64,000 nucleotides of DNA from Anaeramoeba flamelloides. Its lineage: Eukaryota; Metamonada; Anaeramoebidae. The stretch lies in NCBI GenBank assembly GCA_027625915.1, contig JANTQA010000076.1, positions 2,356,001 to 2,420,000 of the forward strand. The letters are read 5' to 3'. The notes beneath the pieces were generated by a model. That model had not been told where the DNA came from. It made no database searches and was given only the letters and a program-made list of their open reading frames with translations. The translations under genes were made by a program, and so were the position numbers. Position 1 is the stretch's first letter, and each line of letters begins with the position of its first letter. Shown in pieces: positions 47,875-56,803 of this stretch.

Positions 47875-48347
47875 TTACTTATTCTAATTAATAAATTCAA
47901 ATTCGATAAACAAAAAGGCCAGATCAAGGCTGGTACCAAGGGCAATTAGGGGAATCATTTGGCCTTTTTCATGAGAGTTGTGTTGAAGTTGTCGAGAAAC
48001 AACAGGAAAATTATAATGAAGAGAATTATAATGAAAAAGAAAAAGAAAAAGAAAAAGAGGAAGAAGAATATTCACAAAATAATGAAAAAGTTAAAAAGGA
48101 ACCATGGGATATTTTGATCAAGAATTTACGATTAAAGCCTTTTGATTCCAATCAAAGCCAAGGGCAAATTACTAAAAAAAAGTTTGAAGTGTTAACAAAG
48201 GTGGTGGGAAACTTAAGAAAGAACTTTGTTGAAATTGAGAAAAATACTCAAATTTATGACAAGCAAATTGATAAATTTCGTAAAGAACTTAACAACAACC
48301 AAAATTATCTTGATCAGATCCATAATTTACTTAACTCAAATAAATAA
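42571..48347 (+). CDS. Small SH3-domain protein with C-terminal coiled coil
   Basis: Exon 1, 42571-42677, and exon 2, 47918-48347, join in phase (split Glu codon) through GTAATA and AAAAAG sites, leaving a 5240-bp intron. The product is 178 residues. Residues about 5-60 form a complete SH3 domain that crosses the junction: the ALYDY-like 'AIRDYDPRESDELVL', 'NGDRIWV', the paired-aromatic position 'GWYQGQLG', then 'GLFHESCVEVVE'. The family's usual Pro in G-L-F-P is His here. An E/K-rich linker follows, then 'PWDILIKNLRLKPF' and a heptad-like segment to the end ('KNFVEIEKNTQIYDKQIDKF'), probably a coiled coil for dimerisation. SH3 domains bind proline-rich partners in cytoskeletal and signalling complexes; the partner is unknown. 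The intron carries LINE, inverted-repeat and foldback elements. The join is inferred without transcript data but completes the domain exactly. Confidence 0.82.
43170..43700 (+). repeat. Interspersed repeat, family 3 copy A (in SH3 gene intron)
   Basis: Clearly homologous to the reverse complement of 59185-59700: 'tagtatacctaagttcaaat' followed by 'caattttgaa', 'atattttcagtaaaattt', 'caataatagaactttaag' and 'ggtttctttgatt'. A third copy lies at 2340-2700. Non-coding; termini not resolved. Confidence 0.6.
44422..45097. mobile_element. Inverted-repeat element with about 125-bp arms (in SH3 gene intron)
   Basis: The left arm 44422-44547 and right arm 44972-45097 are close reverse complements. 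A central block of about 60 bp ('gaaattgattttcgatttta', 'aataatgagaaagcttaaat', 'ttgttatgtaacga') matches without visible mismatch. The outer ends read 'gttccaaccctaccgtggaa' and, reversed, 'ttcccaaccctcccgtggaa'. A third, direct copy of the outer motif lies inside at about 44570-44600 ('tagcccgaccgtggaa'). The core also has a CAGAAATCACAGAAACC tandem shared with 1931-2293. There is no ORF of note. The arm similarity makes this one of the youngest elements here. Confidence 0.65.
46097..46440. repeat. Foldback element, family 5 (in SH3 gene intron)
   Basis: The hairpin pairs 'tactttttgaaataaacc' (about 46232-46260) with 'gtttatttcaaaaagtaaaa' (about 46287-46306). Outer blocks are 'ccgtagagtgccgtagagta' and 'ctagaacactttacag'. 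The right flank 'gttttccagaattcaaaaga' and 'atggtaaaatcaaagattt' matches 55370-55610 and 10156-10250. Confidence 0.6.
46624..46666. repeat. Poly-T / poly-G homopolymer at a LINE 3' end
   Basis: A T run of about 30 bases followed by eight G. Read on the minus strand this is LINE 3' end, C run, then poly-A, as expected for a retroposed copy. Confidence 0.7.
47845..47874. repeat. (ATT)n microsatellite
   Basis: About ten trinucleotide units, ending about 43 bp upstream of the SH3 gene's exon 2 acceptor. Confidence 0.9.
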
Positions 48348-49285
48348 TACTTTCTTTATTTTTTTATCAAATAATAAATCCAATTAATTTTTAATTTTCA
48401 AAAGTCATAAAGTTTTTTTTACCGAAAAATCATATTGATTTCTATTGGAATTTCCTTTGGATCTTCAATTGAAAATCAAAACGAACATTGTTTTTTTTTT
48501 TTTCAATGAGGAGATTAATAATTTTAATTTTTCAATTTTTTTAGAAAATGAATTGATTTCATTAGATTTATTTCATACGGATATCAACTATCCTTTAGTG
48601 TGTATTATTCTACTTGTTTTTTATTGTGAAAAGGTTAATGTTATCAAATAATTGTTATTTATAATTTGAAAAATATTTTAGGTACCTTTGTTAGAAAAAA
48701 AATGTAACTCTACATAGAAAAGAAATGAAAAAAAAAAAAAAAAAAAATTTAAATTTAACCTTACTTTAAATTCAATTCAAAAACTACAAATAATAATAAT
48801 AATAAAATTGGAGAATTAAAAACCAACCAAAAACCTTTTCGAAAAAAAAATACAAAATTTAGTGAACTCTTTACAGGGATTTATGTCAAAAATGAACAAT
48901 AATATTTTTTTCACTTTACGATAAAATACTAAAAACAAAAAAAAAAAATCCAAAAATCAAGATTTTTTTTCATTGTTTTTTTTTTTTAAATTTCAAGTTT
49001 AAGTTTGTATTTTTCTTGATACTTTTAATGTTGTACAATATAATTAGAATAAAAAAAAGGAAAATCGAAAATCGAATCTTTTAAAACTTCAATTAGAATT
49101 TCAAGATTTGAAGAAAAAAATAGCGATAAAAGTCAAAAACAAATGAAAATTGCTCCAAAAGGTTTCCTGAAAACATCCACTTTTGACTATTTATTTATTT
49201 GATTCTACAATTCAGAGAGAATTTTTCTTTTATAAAATACTAATAAAAAAAATTAAAAATGAAAAATACTTTTAATTCTATAAAA
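48348..49285. other. Intergenic, nothing firm
   Basis: The 3' flank of the SH3 gene. A plus-strand ORF at 48445-48651 is rich in Phe/Ile and matches nothing I know. There is an A run at 48730-48748. Confidence 0.45.
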
Positions 49286-49618
49286 TTATTTTTTTCTTTT
49301 TGTGGTTTTGAAGACAATTGCTTTTTTTAAGAATTTCTTGATACAATTGTACAAATCATGGTTTCTTATTATCAACGCGTATTTATAAATAATATCGTGA
49401 TAATCCATGTTATCGTCAAAATACTCTAAAATGTTTTTATTATTTGAAAAAAAAGAAAAATATTTATAAAAAATGTAAACGATGGTTTGTGATAAAAAAT
49501 TTATTTGAAGTAAAATAACAAGAACAAGTAATGAAAAAGAACAAATAAAACAAAAAAAAATAAAAAAAGAATAATAAATATTATTTAATAATTGTATTTT
49601 GCTTTGTATTTTTTTCAA
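49286..49618 (-). CDS. Possible small membrane protein, unrecognised
   Basis: An ORF of 110 residues with an ATG start. It has a hydrophobic segment of about 35 residues ('YYSFFIFFCFICSFSLLVLV' and onward) followed by a polar, less biased half ('NILEYFDDNMDYHDIIYKYA', 'RNHDLYNCIKKFLKKA') and a basic tail. The second half does not look like random AT-rich translation, but I recognise no family, and no neighbouring exon is apparent. It could equally be chance or a fossil. It lies 3' of UPF2 on the same strand. Confidence 0.25.
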   Translation of the reverse strand: MKKIQSKIQLLNNIYYSFFIFFCFICSFSLLVLVILLQINFLSQTIVYIFYKYFSFFSNNKNILEYFDDNMDYHDIIYKYALIIRNHDLYNCIKKFLKKAIVFKTTKRKK

Positions 49619-49999
49619 AAGTGTGTAATATAATTATTAAATTAAATTATTTTTTCTGTGAAATATCAAAATATTTATCAATTAAATTTTTTTTAAAAAA
49701 AATTGATCCTGATGAAAAAAAAAAAAAAAATTAATTATTTAAATATTCTTTTGCGGTTATTAAACTTTTTGGTGATATCTTATTTAACTCTGAAATTATT
49801 TTTAAAAGAAGTTATTGGGCTAACTATAAAACATATGTTTTATGTTTTTCTTTGATTAGATAGATATCTCTTAAATTGGAAATTATTTATAATTTTGTTA
49901 TCCTTTGTTATCTTTTGATTACATTTCTGTTTAAAATTTAAATTAATTTTACAAAATAAATTGAAACAATTTATCTTATAAAAAAAAAAAAATAATGAA

Positions 50000-52900
50000 T
50001 TAATTAAAAAGATTATCCTTTTTATCATCTTTTTTATATACAATATAATCGCTTTTTTTACCCTGGCTTTGGATTGTATATTTGGTTTTTTTATTCTTTG
50101 GTTTTTTAGTATTTTTTTTTGAAGAGTTTTTATGTTTTTTCGAATTGTTGTTTGAATTATTCTGTTTGATGTTGATTACTTGAAATCCCGTTTTGGTCAT
50201 TAATTTAATATTACCGCTAAATTGGAAGGGGGTTTGGTTATTGGAATAATTATTGAAGGAATTATTTTTTTTTATATTAAATGTTTTGGATGTTTGGTAT
50301 AATTCAATTCTCTCTTTCAACGTATCTTCTCTCATTAACTCAATTTCCTTTTCAAATTCTTCTTTTCTTTTCCTTTCTTCTTCAATTCTTTTTTTCTTTC
50401 TTTCTAATTTTAATTTTCTTATTCTTTTTTTTTCTATTTTATTCCTTAAAATTTGATTTTCATTTTGTTGAATATTTGTTGTTTGCTTTATTATCTTTCT
50501 ATCATTATCATCATTTTCATTATCATTATCATTATTACTATCATCATTTTTTTCAATTTCTTTCTTTAATTCTTTTTGTTCATTTTCTGTTTGACTTTTA
50601 ATTTGTTCATTTTTATTTTGATCATTATTGTTTTCTCCTTCTTCAACTTGAACTTCATTTTGTTGTTGTTGTTGTTGTTGTTGTAAATTTCTTTTAATTA
50701 AAATTGGAATAATACCAAATAACCCATTTTGCTTTTCTTCAATTTTCATAATTTTTCTTGTACATTGCTGATAGTTTTTAAATCGTTTATAATTTGGACG
50801 TATCCCAGAAATGGAATCATTGATGACAAATTGTATATCTATGGGTAAAGGGGAACGTACAAATAAATATTCTTGGAAATACACCAAAAAGTAATCAATT
50901 TTTTTTTTCAAAATTTTTCTTTTTAATTGAGTTTTGCAGGTGTCTAATAAAAGACAGACCATTCTAACTCTAAAGTATTCTCCTGTTTCATCTCTATTAA
51001 TCCTTTTTTCAATATTTTGCTTCAAGCCGAAATTCAAAAGTAAAAATAAAAGTTCAATAATTGAATTTGATTTGATCACGCCGGAATTGTAAAGCTCGCC
51101 CAAGAATTTAAGGTTCATAATTCTTTTTTGTTGTTCCTTAAAATCATTTCTTTCGAGTCCCCGTATTATTTCTTCGAATAAACGGTCTATGACTTTAATT
51201 TTCAGTTTAGGGTGCGAAATGCCGATTTTGGCAATAATTCTTGAAACTAAATAAATATGAGAGAATTTCATTTTATAGACCTTCCAGAGCTTTTGAATAA
51301 TATAGTTCTCATATTTCCTTTCGTTCCAAGGAAGCCTTCTGAGGGCAATTATCACTTGATTAATTGTCGATTTTGATAAGAGGGTATAAATCAAGTATCT
51401 AATATATTCCTGCAAATGTGTGCGCTTTTTCTCTTTAGACTTTGCCGATCGTTTCGGTGGAACACATTGGTAATAGGAATTTTCAATCATGGATCTTATC
51501 CTTTCGTCATCAATTTTTTTGTTTTTCAATCTCATCATTCGATCTAAAAACCTGACCATCCTCACCCTAGTCTCTGGTTTCTTATACAGGAATTTCCCAC
51601 AGGTGTCTAAAAGACAGCATGCCATATCAATGTGGTGATGGGAAAAATTATCAAGGAAGATTTTAAATTTGTTTAAGAGATCATTATAATGGTAAACACC
51701 AAATTTCCCTAATTCGGATAAATATCTGATATTCCTTAATTTGATTTCAATTTTAATTTGATCCTTTTGATCCATTAAGAATTTAAATTCGTCTTCTAAT
51801 TCATAGATCAAACTTCTCCCAATTTCTGGGAAATATTGTGACAGTGTTGCCGTAAGTCTTGAATAAAAGGGTAGTACTTCTAATAATGTTCTTGGGGTTT
51901 TGAATAAAAACTTTAGTAATTTTTTTTGGTTGTTTTTATTATTAATATAGCAAAATTCTGCAGCTATGTCATCAATTTTTTTTTTACTTTGGCACTCGGG
52001 CAATTTTTCTATTATGTCCTTGATTATTATTTTATCTGGTAAGGCTACCTTTTCTTCTGTTTTTTTGCTTTTTTTGGAATTGGCTTTTTCTGTTTCCTTG
52101 CCCTTTTCTGTTTTCTTGTCCTTCTTTGTTTCCTTTCCGTTTTCCTTTTCTTTTTCTTTTTCCTTTTCCTTTTCCTTTTCCTTTTCCTTTTGCTTTTGCT
52201 TTTCCTTCTCAAGAAACTCTTTTTTTTTTTTTTTTTTTTTCCCTTTAGACAAAAGTAAATACTCTGGTACAATTTCTTTTAAATTTGGTAATTCTTCATA
52301 AAATAGTCTTGTTTCTTCACTATCAAATAATTTACCATCATTAATAGTCTCGTCAATTTGACCCATTTTTTTGATTACTACAATTTCATTTTCAGAATCT
52401 AAACGTGTCTGGTTCTCTTCTTCATTTAACTCAATAATATCCTGTTGGAGTAAATTACTTAATTGCATTAACCTGTTTAATAATTCCTCCAGTTCCCTCT
52501 TTTTTTCCTTGTATTGCTTTTTTTGATTTTCATTGACTTCACCTAGATTGTCTCTAATTATGCTATTTTCTTTTTCCTTTTCTTTGACCTCGAGATGAAT
52601 TTTTTTCATCAGTTGATTTAAATAATCAAAATAATTTTTTAATAACGTTTTGAATTTTGATCGTTCGTTTTCATTCAATGCAATAAAAACTAAATTTGAA
52701 TTTTTGATTTCTTCTTGGATATTCAGTGATTTATTTTCATTTTCCTCTTCATTATCAAAAAAATTTTCTTCAATTATTTCTTCATCATTTTCTGAATTTA
52801 TATCATCATCATCGTCATCTTCTCTTTCCTCCCTTTCTTCTTCTTCTTCTTCTTCTTCTTCTTCTTCTTCTTCTTTTTCTTCTTCTTCTTCTTCTTCTTT

Positions 52901-54802
52901 TTCTTTTTCTTCTTTATCTTTTTCTTCTTTATCTTGAATTTCATTGTTATTTAATTTTTGATTATCAATCTCTTGATCTTGATCTTTATCATTATTAAAA
53001 AGATCATCATCATCTTCTAAATCAACCCCGTCTTCATCTATTATTTCGTCTTCTTGATCTGGATGATTATAAAAAAATTGTTCATATTCATCAAAATCAA
53101 AGTCTGGATCGATCTCGTCATCTTCAGAATCTAATTTTAATTCATTTTCGTTATTTCCGCTTTTTTCTTCTTCATTTGGATCTTTTTTAGATTCTTCTTC
53201 ACCATTTGCTTCTTTTTGATTTTGCTTATCATCTTCATTTTTGTTATCTTCTTTTTCATTGATATTTTCATTTTGGCTTATGTTTTCCATTTCCTTTTGC
53301 CTTTCCATTTCCTTTTGCCTTTCAATTTCTCTTTCCCGTTGTTCGGTTTTTTTTAATTGTATTATTTCTTCAAACTTTTTTAATTTCTCTTCAGAAATTA
53401 TCCCAAGTAATTTTTCAGAACCTATTTGAAGAAAGGAAATTAATAAAGATAAATTTGAATATGAATTTGATTTTTTATCATTTTCCATTAACTTGCCAAT
53501 TAAATGATATAATTTTGGTATATCGGTATAAAGCCCCATAATGGCCATCTGTGTCAATAATTGTAAATTCTTCCGGCGGCAATTCAATAATTGAGAAAGG
53601 TTACCGAATTCCTTTCTATTTCTCCTTCTTTTTGGTTGGAAAACAGATTCAAGATTTGAAATTAATGGTTTTAAAAATTGATCATATCGTTGTGAAATCA
53701 CAGAAATAACCTCAACAGCTGGTTTAATATCCTTTCTCGTTAACTTCGCAACACTAATGGATTTGACTAATTCGGCCTTGTAGCGAGTTAAATTCAATTT
53801 TAATAGTGAGTCAATGGTTGTCAGATAGACATTTTTAGTTAACGAGTTGCCAATTTTTTTGACAAAGGAATCAACTTTTCGAAAATTGGAATTTAATTTT
53901 CGTAACTTGGAGAGGTCTGGTCGATTCGACGAACACTCCAAATTTTTTTTTCTCGAGATCCTTAATTTTTCATTTTTACTCTGGATTTTTGTTTCTGCTG
54001 ATTTGATTCTTTTTCTTCTTTTAATTTCTTGCAATCTTCTTTCTTCCTCTTCTTTCCTTTTCTTTTCCTCTAAAAGCCGTTTTTCTTCCTCTTCTTTTTT
54101 TTTTCTTTCTTCTTCTTCCTTCCTTTTTTTTTCTTTTTCTTCTTCTTGTTTTTTCAATAATCTGGCTTGTTTTTCTTTCTCATCAAGCACATTTTCTTTT
54201 TTAGCTGATCTTTTGTTGTTGTATCGATTTCGACTTGTTGGTTTTTTTTGGTTACGAGTGTTGGTTGGTTTTTTTGTTGTTCGTGCTAATTGTTAATGAA
54301 AAGTATTTTATTGTTTTTTTTGAAAGAATAATTTTTTTTTTTTTTTTTTTTTTATTTTTTAATGGTTTTTCGAAGAAAAGCAGAGATATTTAAAAGTGAA
54401 ATTAAAAAAATTTGGTTTGGTAAATACAAAAAAATAAGTCAATTGTTGGTATTGAAATTTAATTTTTAAAAGAAAAAAAAAGAAAAAAGTTTTGTTACTT
54501 GTTTTGGTTTTGTTTTGATCTTGAGATTTCTTTTGGACTTTTTTTTTATTTGTTTTTGAGACAGATTTGTTGGTGTTTTTTTTTGGTGGATAACGAGATG
54601 ATCTTCCTTGGTAACCATAATCATAATAAGGATCATAATAAGGATCGTAATAAGGATCCTCATCATAATAATCATTTTGATAAGACGATCGTCCCCTTCC
54701 CCTTCCTCCTCCTCCTCCTCCTCCTCTTCCTCTTCCTCTTCCTCTCCCTTTTCTGTTTCTTCCACCTCTTCCTCCGCCTCCATAATAATTACGGTATGAC
54801 AT
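50000..54802 (-). CDS. UPF2: UPF2, nonsense-mediated decay factor, with an RGG-rich first exon
   Basis: Exon 1, 54802-54499, and exon 2, 54285-50000, are joined at GTAACA..TTAG with a split Thr codon; 1529 residues, stop TAA. Exon 2 has no in-frame ATG near its 5' end, so exon 1 supplies the start. UPF2 bridges UPF1 and UPF3 and activates UPF1 in NMD. Residues 1-101 are Gly/Arg-rich with DPYY repeats. A basic/acidic coiled region (about 134-190) follows. MIF4G-1 is about 235-410, then an Asp/Glu tract (about 430-610). MIF4G-2 begins near 640 ('FKTLLKNYFDYLNQLMKKIH'). MIF4G-3 spans about 850-1250, with near-identity to human UPF2 at 'NFSHHHIDMACCLLDTCGKF', 'LQEYIRYLIYTLLSK', 'MNLKFLGELYNSG' and 'FLVYFQEYLFVRSPLPIDI'. 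Poly-Q and acidic stretches (about 1300-1390) precede a UPF1-binding-like segment ('IKLMTKTGFQVINIK', about 1466). Plus-strand Ser/Phe-rich ORFs across it are shadows. Confidence 0.93.
52837..52912. repeat. UPF2: (TTC)n trinucleotide tract coding poly-Glu in UPF2
   Basis: A run of TTC units interrupted by TTT. On the coding strand it gives a long Glu tract in the acidic linker between MIF4G-1 and MIF4G-2. Its length is likely to vary between strains. Confidence 0.85.
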
Positions 54803-55369
54803 TATAACTATATATTCACTTCAGCCTTAGATTTTTTAATTAACTAAAACAAGAAGTTTTGTTGGTTCTTTGAAAAGAAAATTTTTTTGGAAAGAATATT
54901 AGGGAATGAAATTAAATTAAAAAAAATGAATTCCAACAAACTAAAAAACAACAAAATCTAACAATTGGAATAAAGTAACCTACCTTATTGAAAACTTTCA
55001 CACATTTATCAAAAAGTCTTGAATATTCAATAAAGAGTGAAAATTTGGGTTAGATCATTTGATTTTATATAGTCATGAAATTTTTAAAAACTTTTTTATA
55101 TCCAAAACTTGTTGAAATTTTTATATTTTAAGTTAGGGAATCTAATCTTTAAATATGGGATAGGGGTTGAAGCGTGAAGGAAAATACTTTAATTTAATAA
55201 TCTACAAAATTCATTCAAACATAAAACTTGAAAATTGTTTTAATTCTGATAATATCTTTTAAAAAACAAATACTCACTTTTTTCAAATAACTATTATTGT
55301 GTAAAAAAAAATTCCCAACAAAAAAACTTTTTTTTTATTTTTTTTATATTTTTGAAGGGAGGAAATTAA
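54803..55369. other. Intergenic upstream of UPF2
   Basis: Presumed UPF2 promoter region by position. No motif or ORF is supported. Confidence 0.45.
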
Positions 55370-55610
55370 TAACCTTTTACAGCCGATAGATTTTCCAGGA
55401 TTTAAAAGAATTGAACATAGTCAATGGAATTACTCTCTTCTTTTAACTTCTCGAAAACTTCAGTTAAGTTTTCCAGAATTTAAAAGAATTGAGTAAAATC
55501 TTTGATTTTTCTCTATTTTTATGAATTTTGGAAAAGCCTAGACACTCTACGGCATTAAAAAAAATCCTAGGTACTTGAAGACACTTCACGGTACTTATCC
55601 AAATTTCTAA
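55370..55610. repeat. Foldback family 5, partial copy
   Basis: Contains 'gttttccagaatttaaaaga' with 'attgagtaaaatctttgatt', and 'gcctagacactctacggca' with 'cctaggtacttgaagacact'. These are the outer blocks of the family (compare 46097-46440 and 10156-10250) without a complete hairpin core. Confidence 0.5.
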
Positions 55611-55959
55611 ATTTTAGTTGATAAATTTCAATAAAGTAACATATTTATCTTGATCATCAATCAATGATAAGATAAATAATGAGTCCTTATTTTGAATAAT
55701 ATTAAAAATATTCAATTTTTTTAATGTTATATTATTTTTGTTTATTAGGATTAAATCTTAAATCCAAATTTTGGGATTTTTTACAAAATGTGGACAGTCC
55801 CTTTGAAAATGATAGTAAAAAACTTCTTTTAGAGGCTAATTTGACCAAAATAATAAAAGATATGAATCCTATTATTTGAGTTCTGAGTTTGTCAAATTTC
55901 TCTTTAAAATCAATTTTATTTTCCACTAAATAAATTAATGTTTTTTTTTTTTTTTACTT
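55611..55959. other. Intergenic, nothing recognised
   Basis: A minus-strand ORF at 55732-55926 has no recognisable family; it is not called. Confidence 0.4.
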
Positions 55960-56340
55960 TTTGTAGAAAATCTCTTCAGGTATGAAACTTTATCTAAAAC
56001 CCTTTTTCAGTCAAATGGGTCTAGTTTAGTTGGAGACATAGAACAAATTTAAGAAGTTTTATCCAATATTCTTCTCAAAACAAATTTTTAATTTTTGAGA
56101 TCAAAATCATTTTTTCTAATTTTGCTCAAATTTTATTTTTTTCTAATTTTATTTAATTGTTTTTTTTTTTTATTTTTTTAAAATTAAATTTGAAAAAATA
56201 AATGTTTGCGACTCCAAATTAACTTTAAGAAAATTGAGACTCTGTAATGTTCTTTTAAAATTCATAAATTTACAATTAAAAAATCTTTATGTCAACTATT
56301 TTAATTTCCTAAAGAAATTGAGAAAATTAATATAAGACGT
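55960..56340 (+). repeat. Interspersed family 1, partial copy D
   Basis: Keeps 'gagatcaaaatcattttttc' with 'taattttgctcaaa', a T-rich block, and 'aagaaaattgagactctgta' with 'atgttctttt', in the same order as 50-663. The right half and the terminal repeats are missing or decayed. Confidence 0.5.
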
Positions 56341-56803
56341 TCCAATGAAAATGTTACCCAAAATTTTTTTAGCATTTTATTTTGTTTGAAAATTTATAGT
56401 TTGTTAATGTATTTCTTTTTTGAATATCTTCTCTAATCTGAAGTTTATTATTTCTCTTAAATCTAACATATCTTATATTAGTCGATTCTTTAAAAAAAAA
56501 ATGAATTTTGACATTTTTGGCTGGTAGCCTTTGAGTGAAATGGAGTTTTGCTAGATAGTTAAAAATAAGAATAAATAAAATTGGATGGTAGGAATTAGAT
56601 TAAAATATATGTGTGTGTACAGGTAATAAAATTGAGTATGGTATTTAATTTATTTTTTTATTTTTTTTTTTTTTATTTAAACTTTAGTAATAGATAAATA
56701 GATAGTAAGAAAAATAGCTGGATAGATGGGGTGTATCGATAAATAAATAAATAAGTGGATAGATAGATATCAACAATCAAGTAATAATAAGGGTATTAAT
56801 ATA
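56341..56803. other. Intergenic, simple repeats only
   Basis: The 3' flank of RPC5. It holds GATA/GATAAATA-type short repeats at about 56690-56770 and a T run at 56661-56674. Confidence 0.5.

Noticed and set aside
52045-52272. Lys/Arg-rich minus-strand ORF overlapping UPF2 in another frame
   Set aside because: It is a frame-shifted reading of the Lys/Glu repeat region of UPF2.
50253-54296. Ser-, Phe- and Leu-rich plus-strand ORFs across UPF2
   Set aside because: They are antisense shadows of the Glu/Lys-rich coding repeats.
54359-54498. Extension of the RGG ORF beyond 54499 into a Phe-rich tail as an independent short gene
   Set aside because: The tail is a low-complexity intron reading; splicing at 54499 joins in phase to a UPF2 body that lacks its own start codon.
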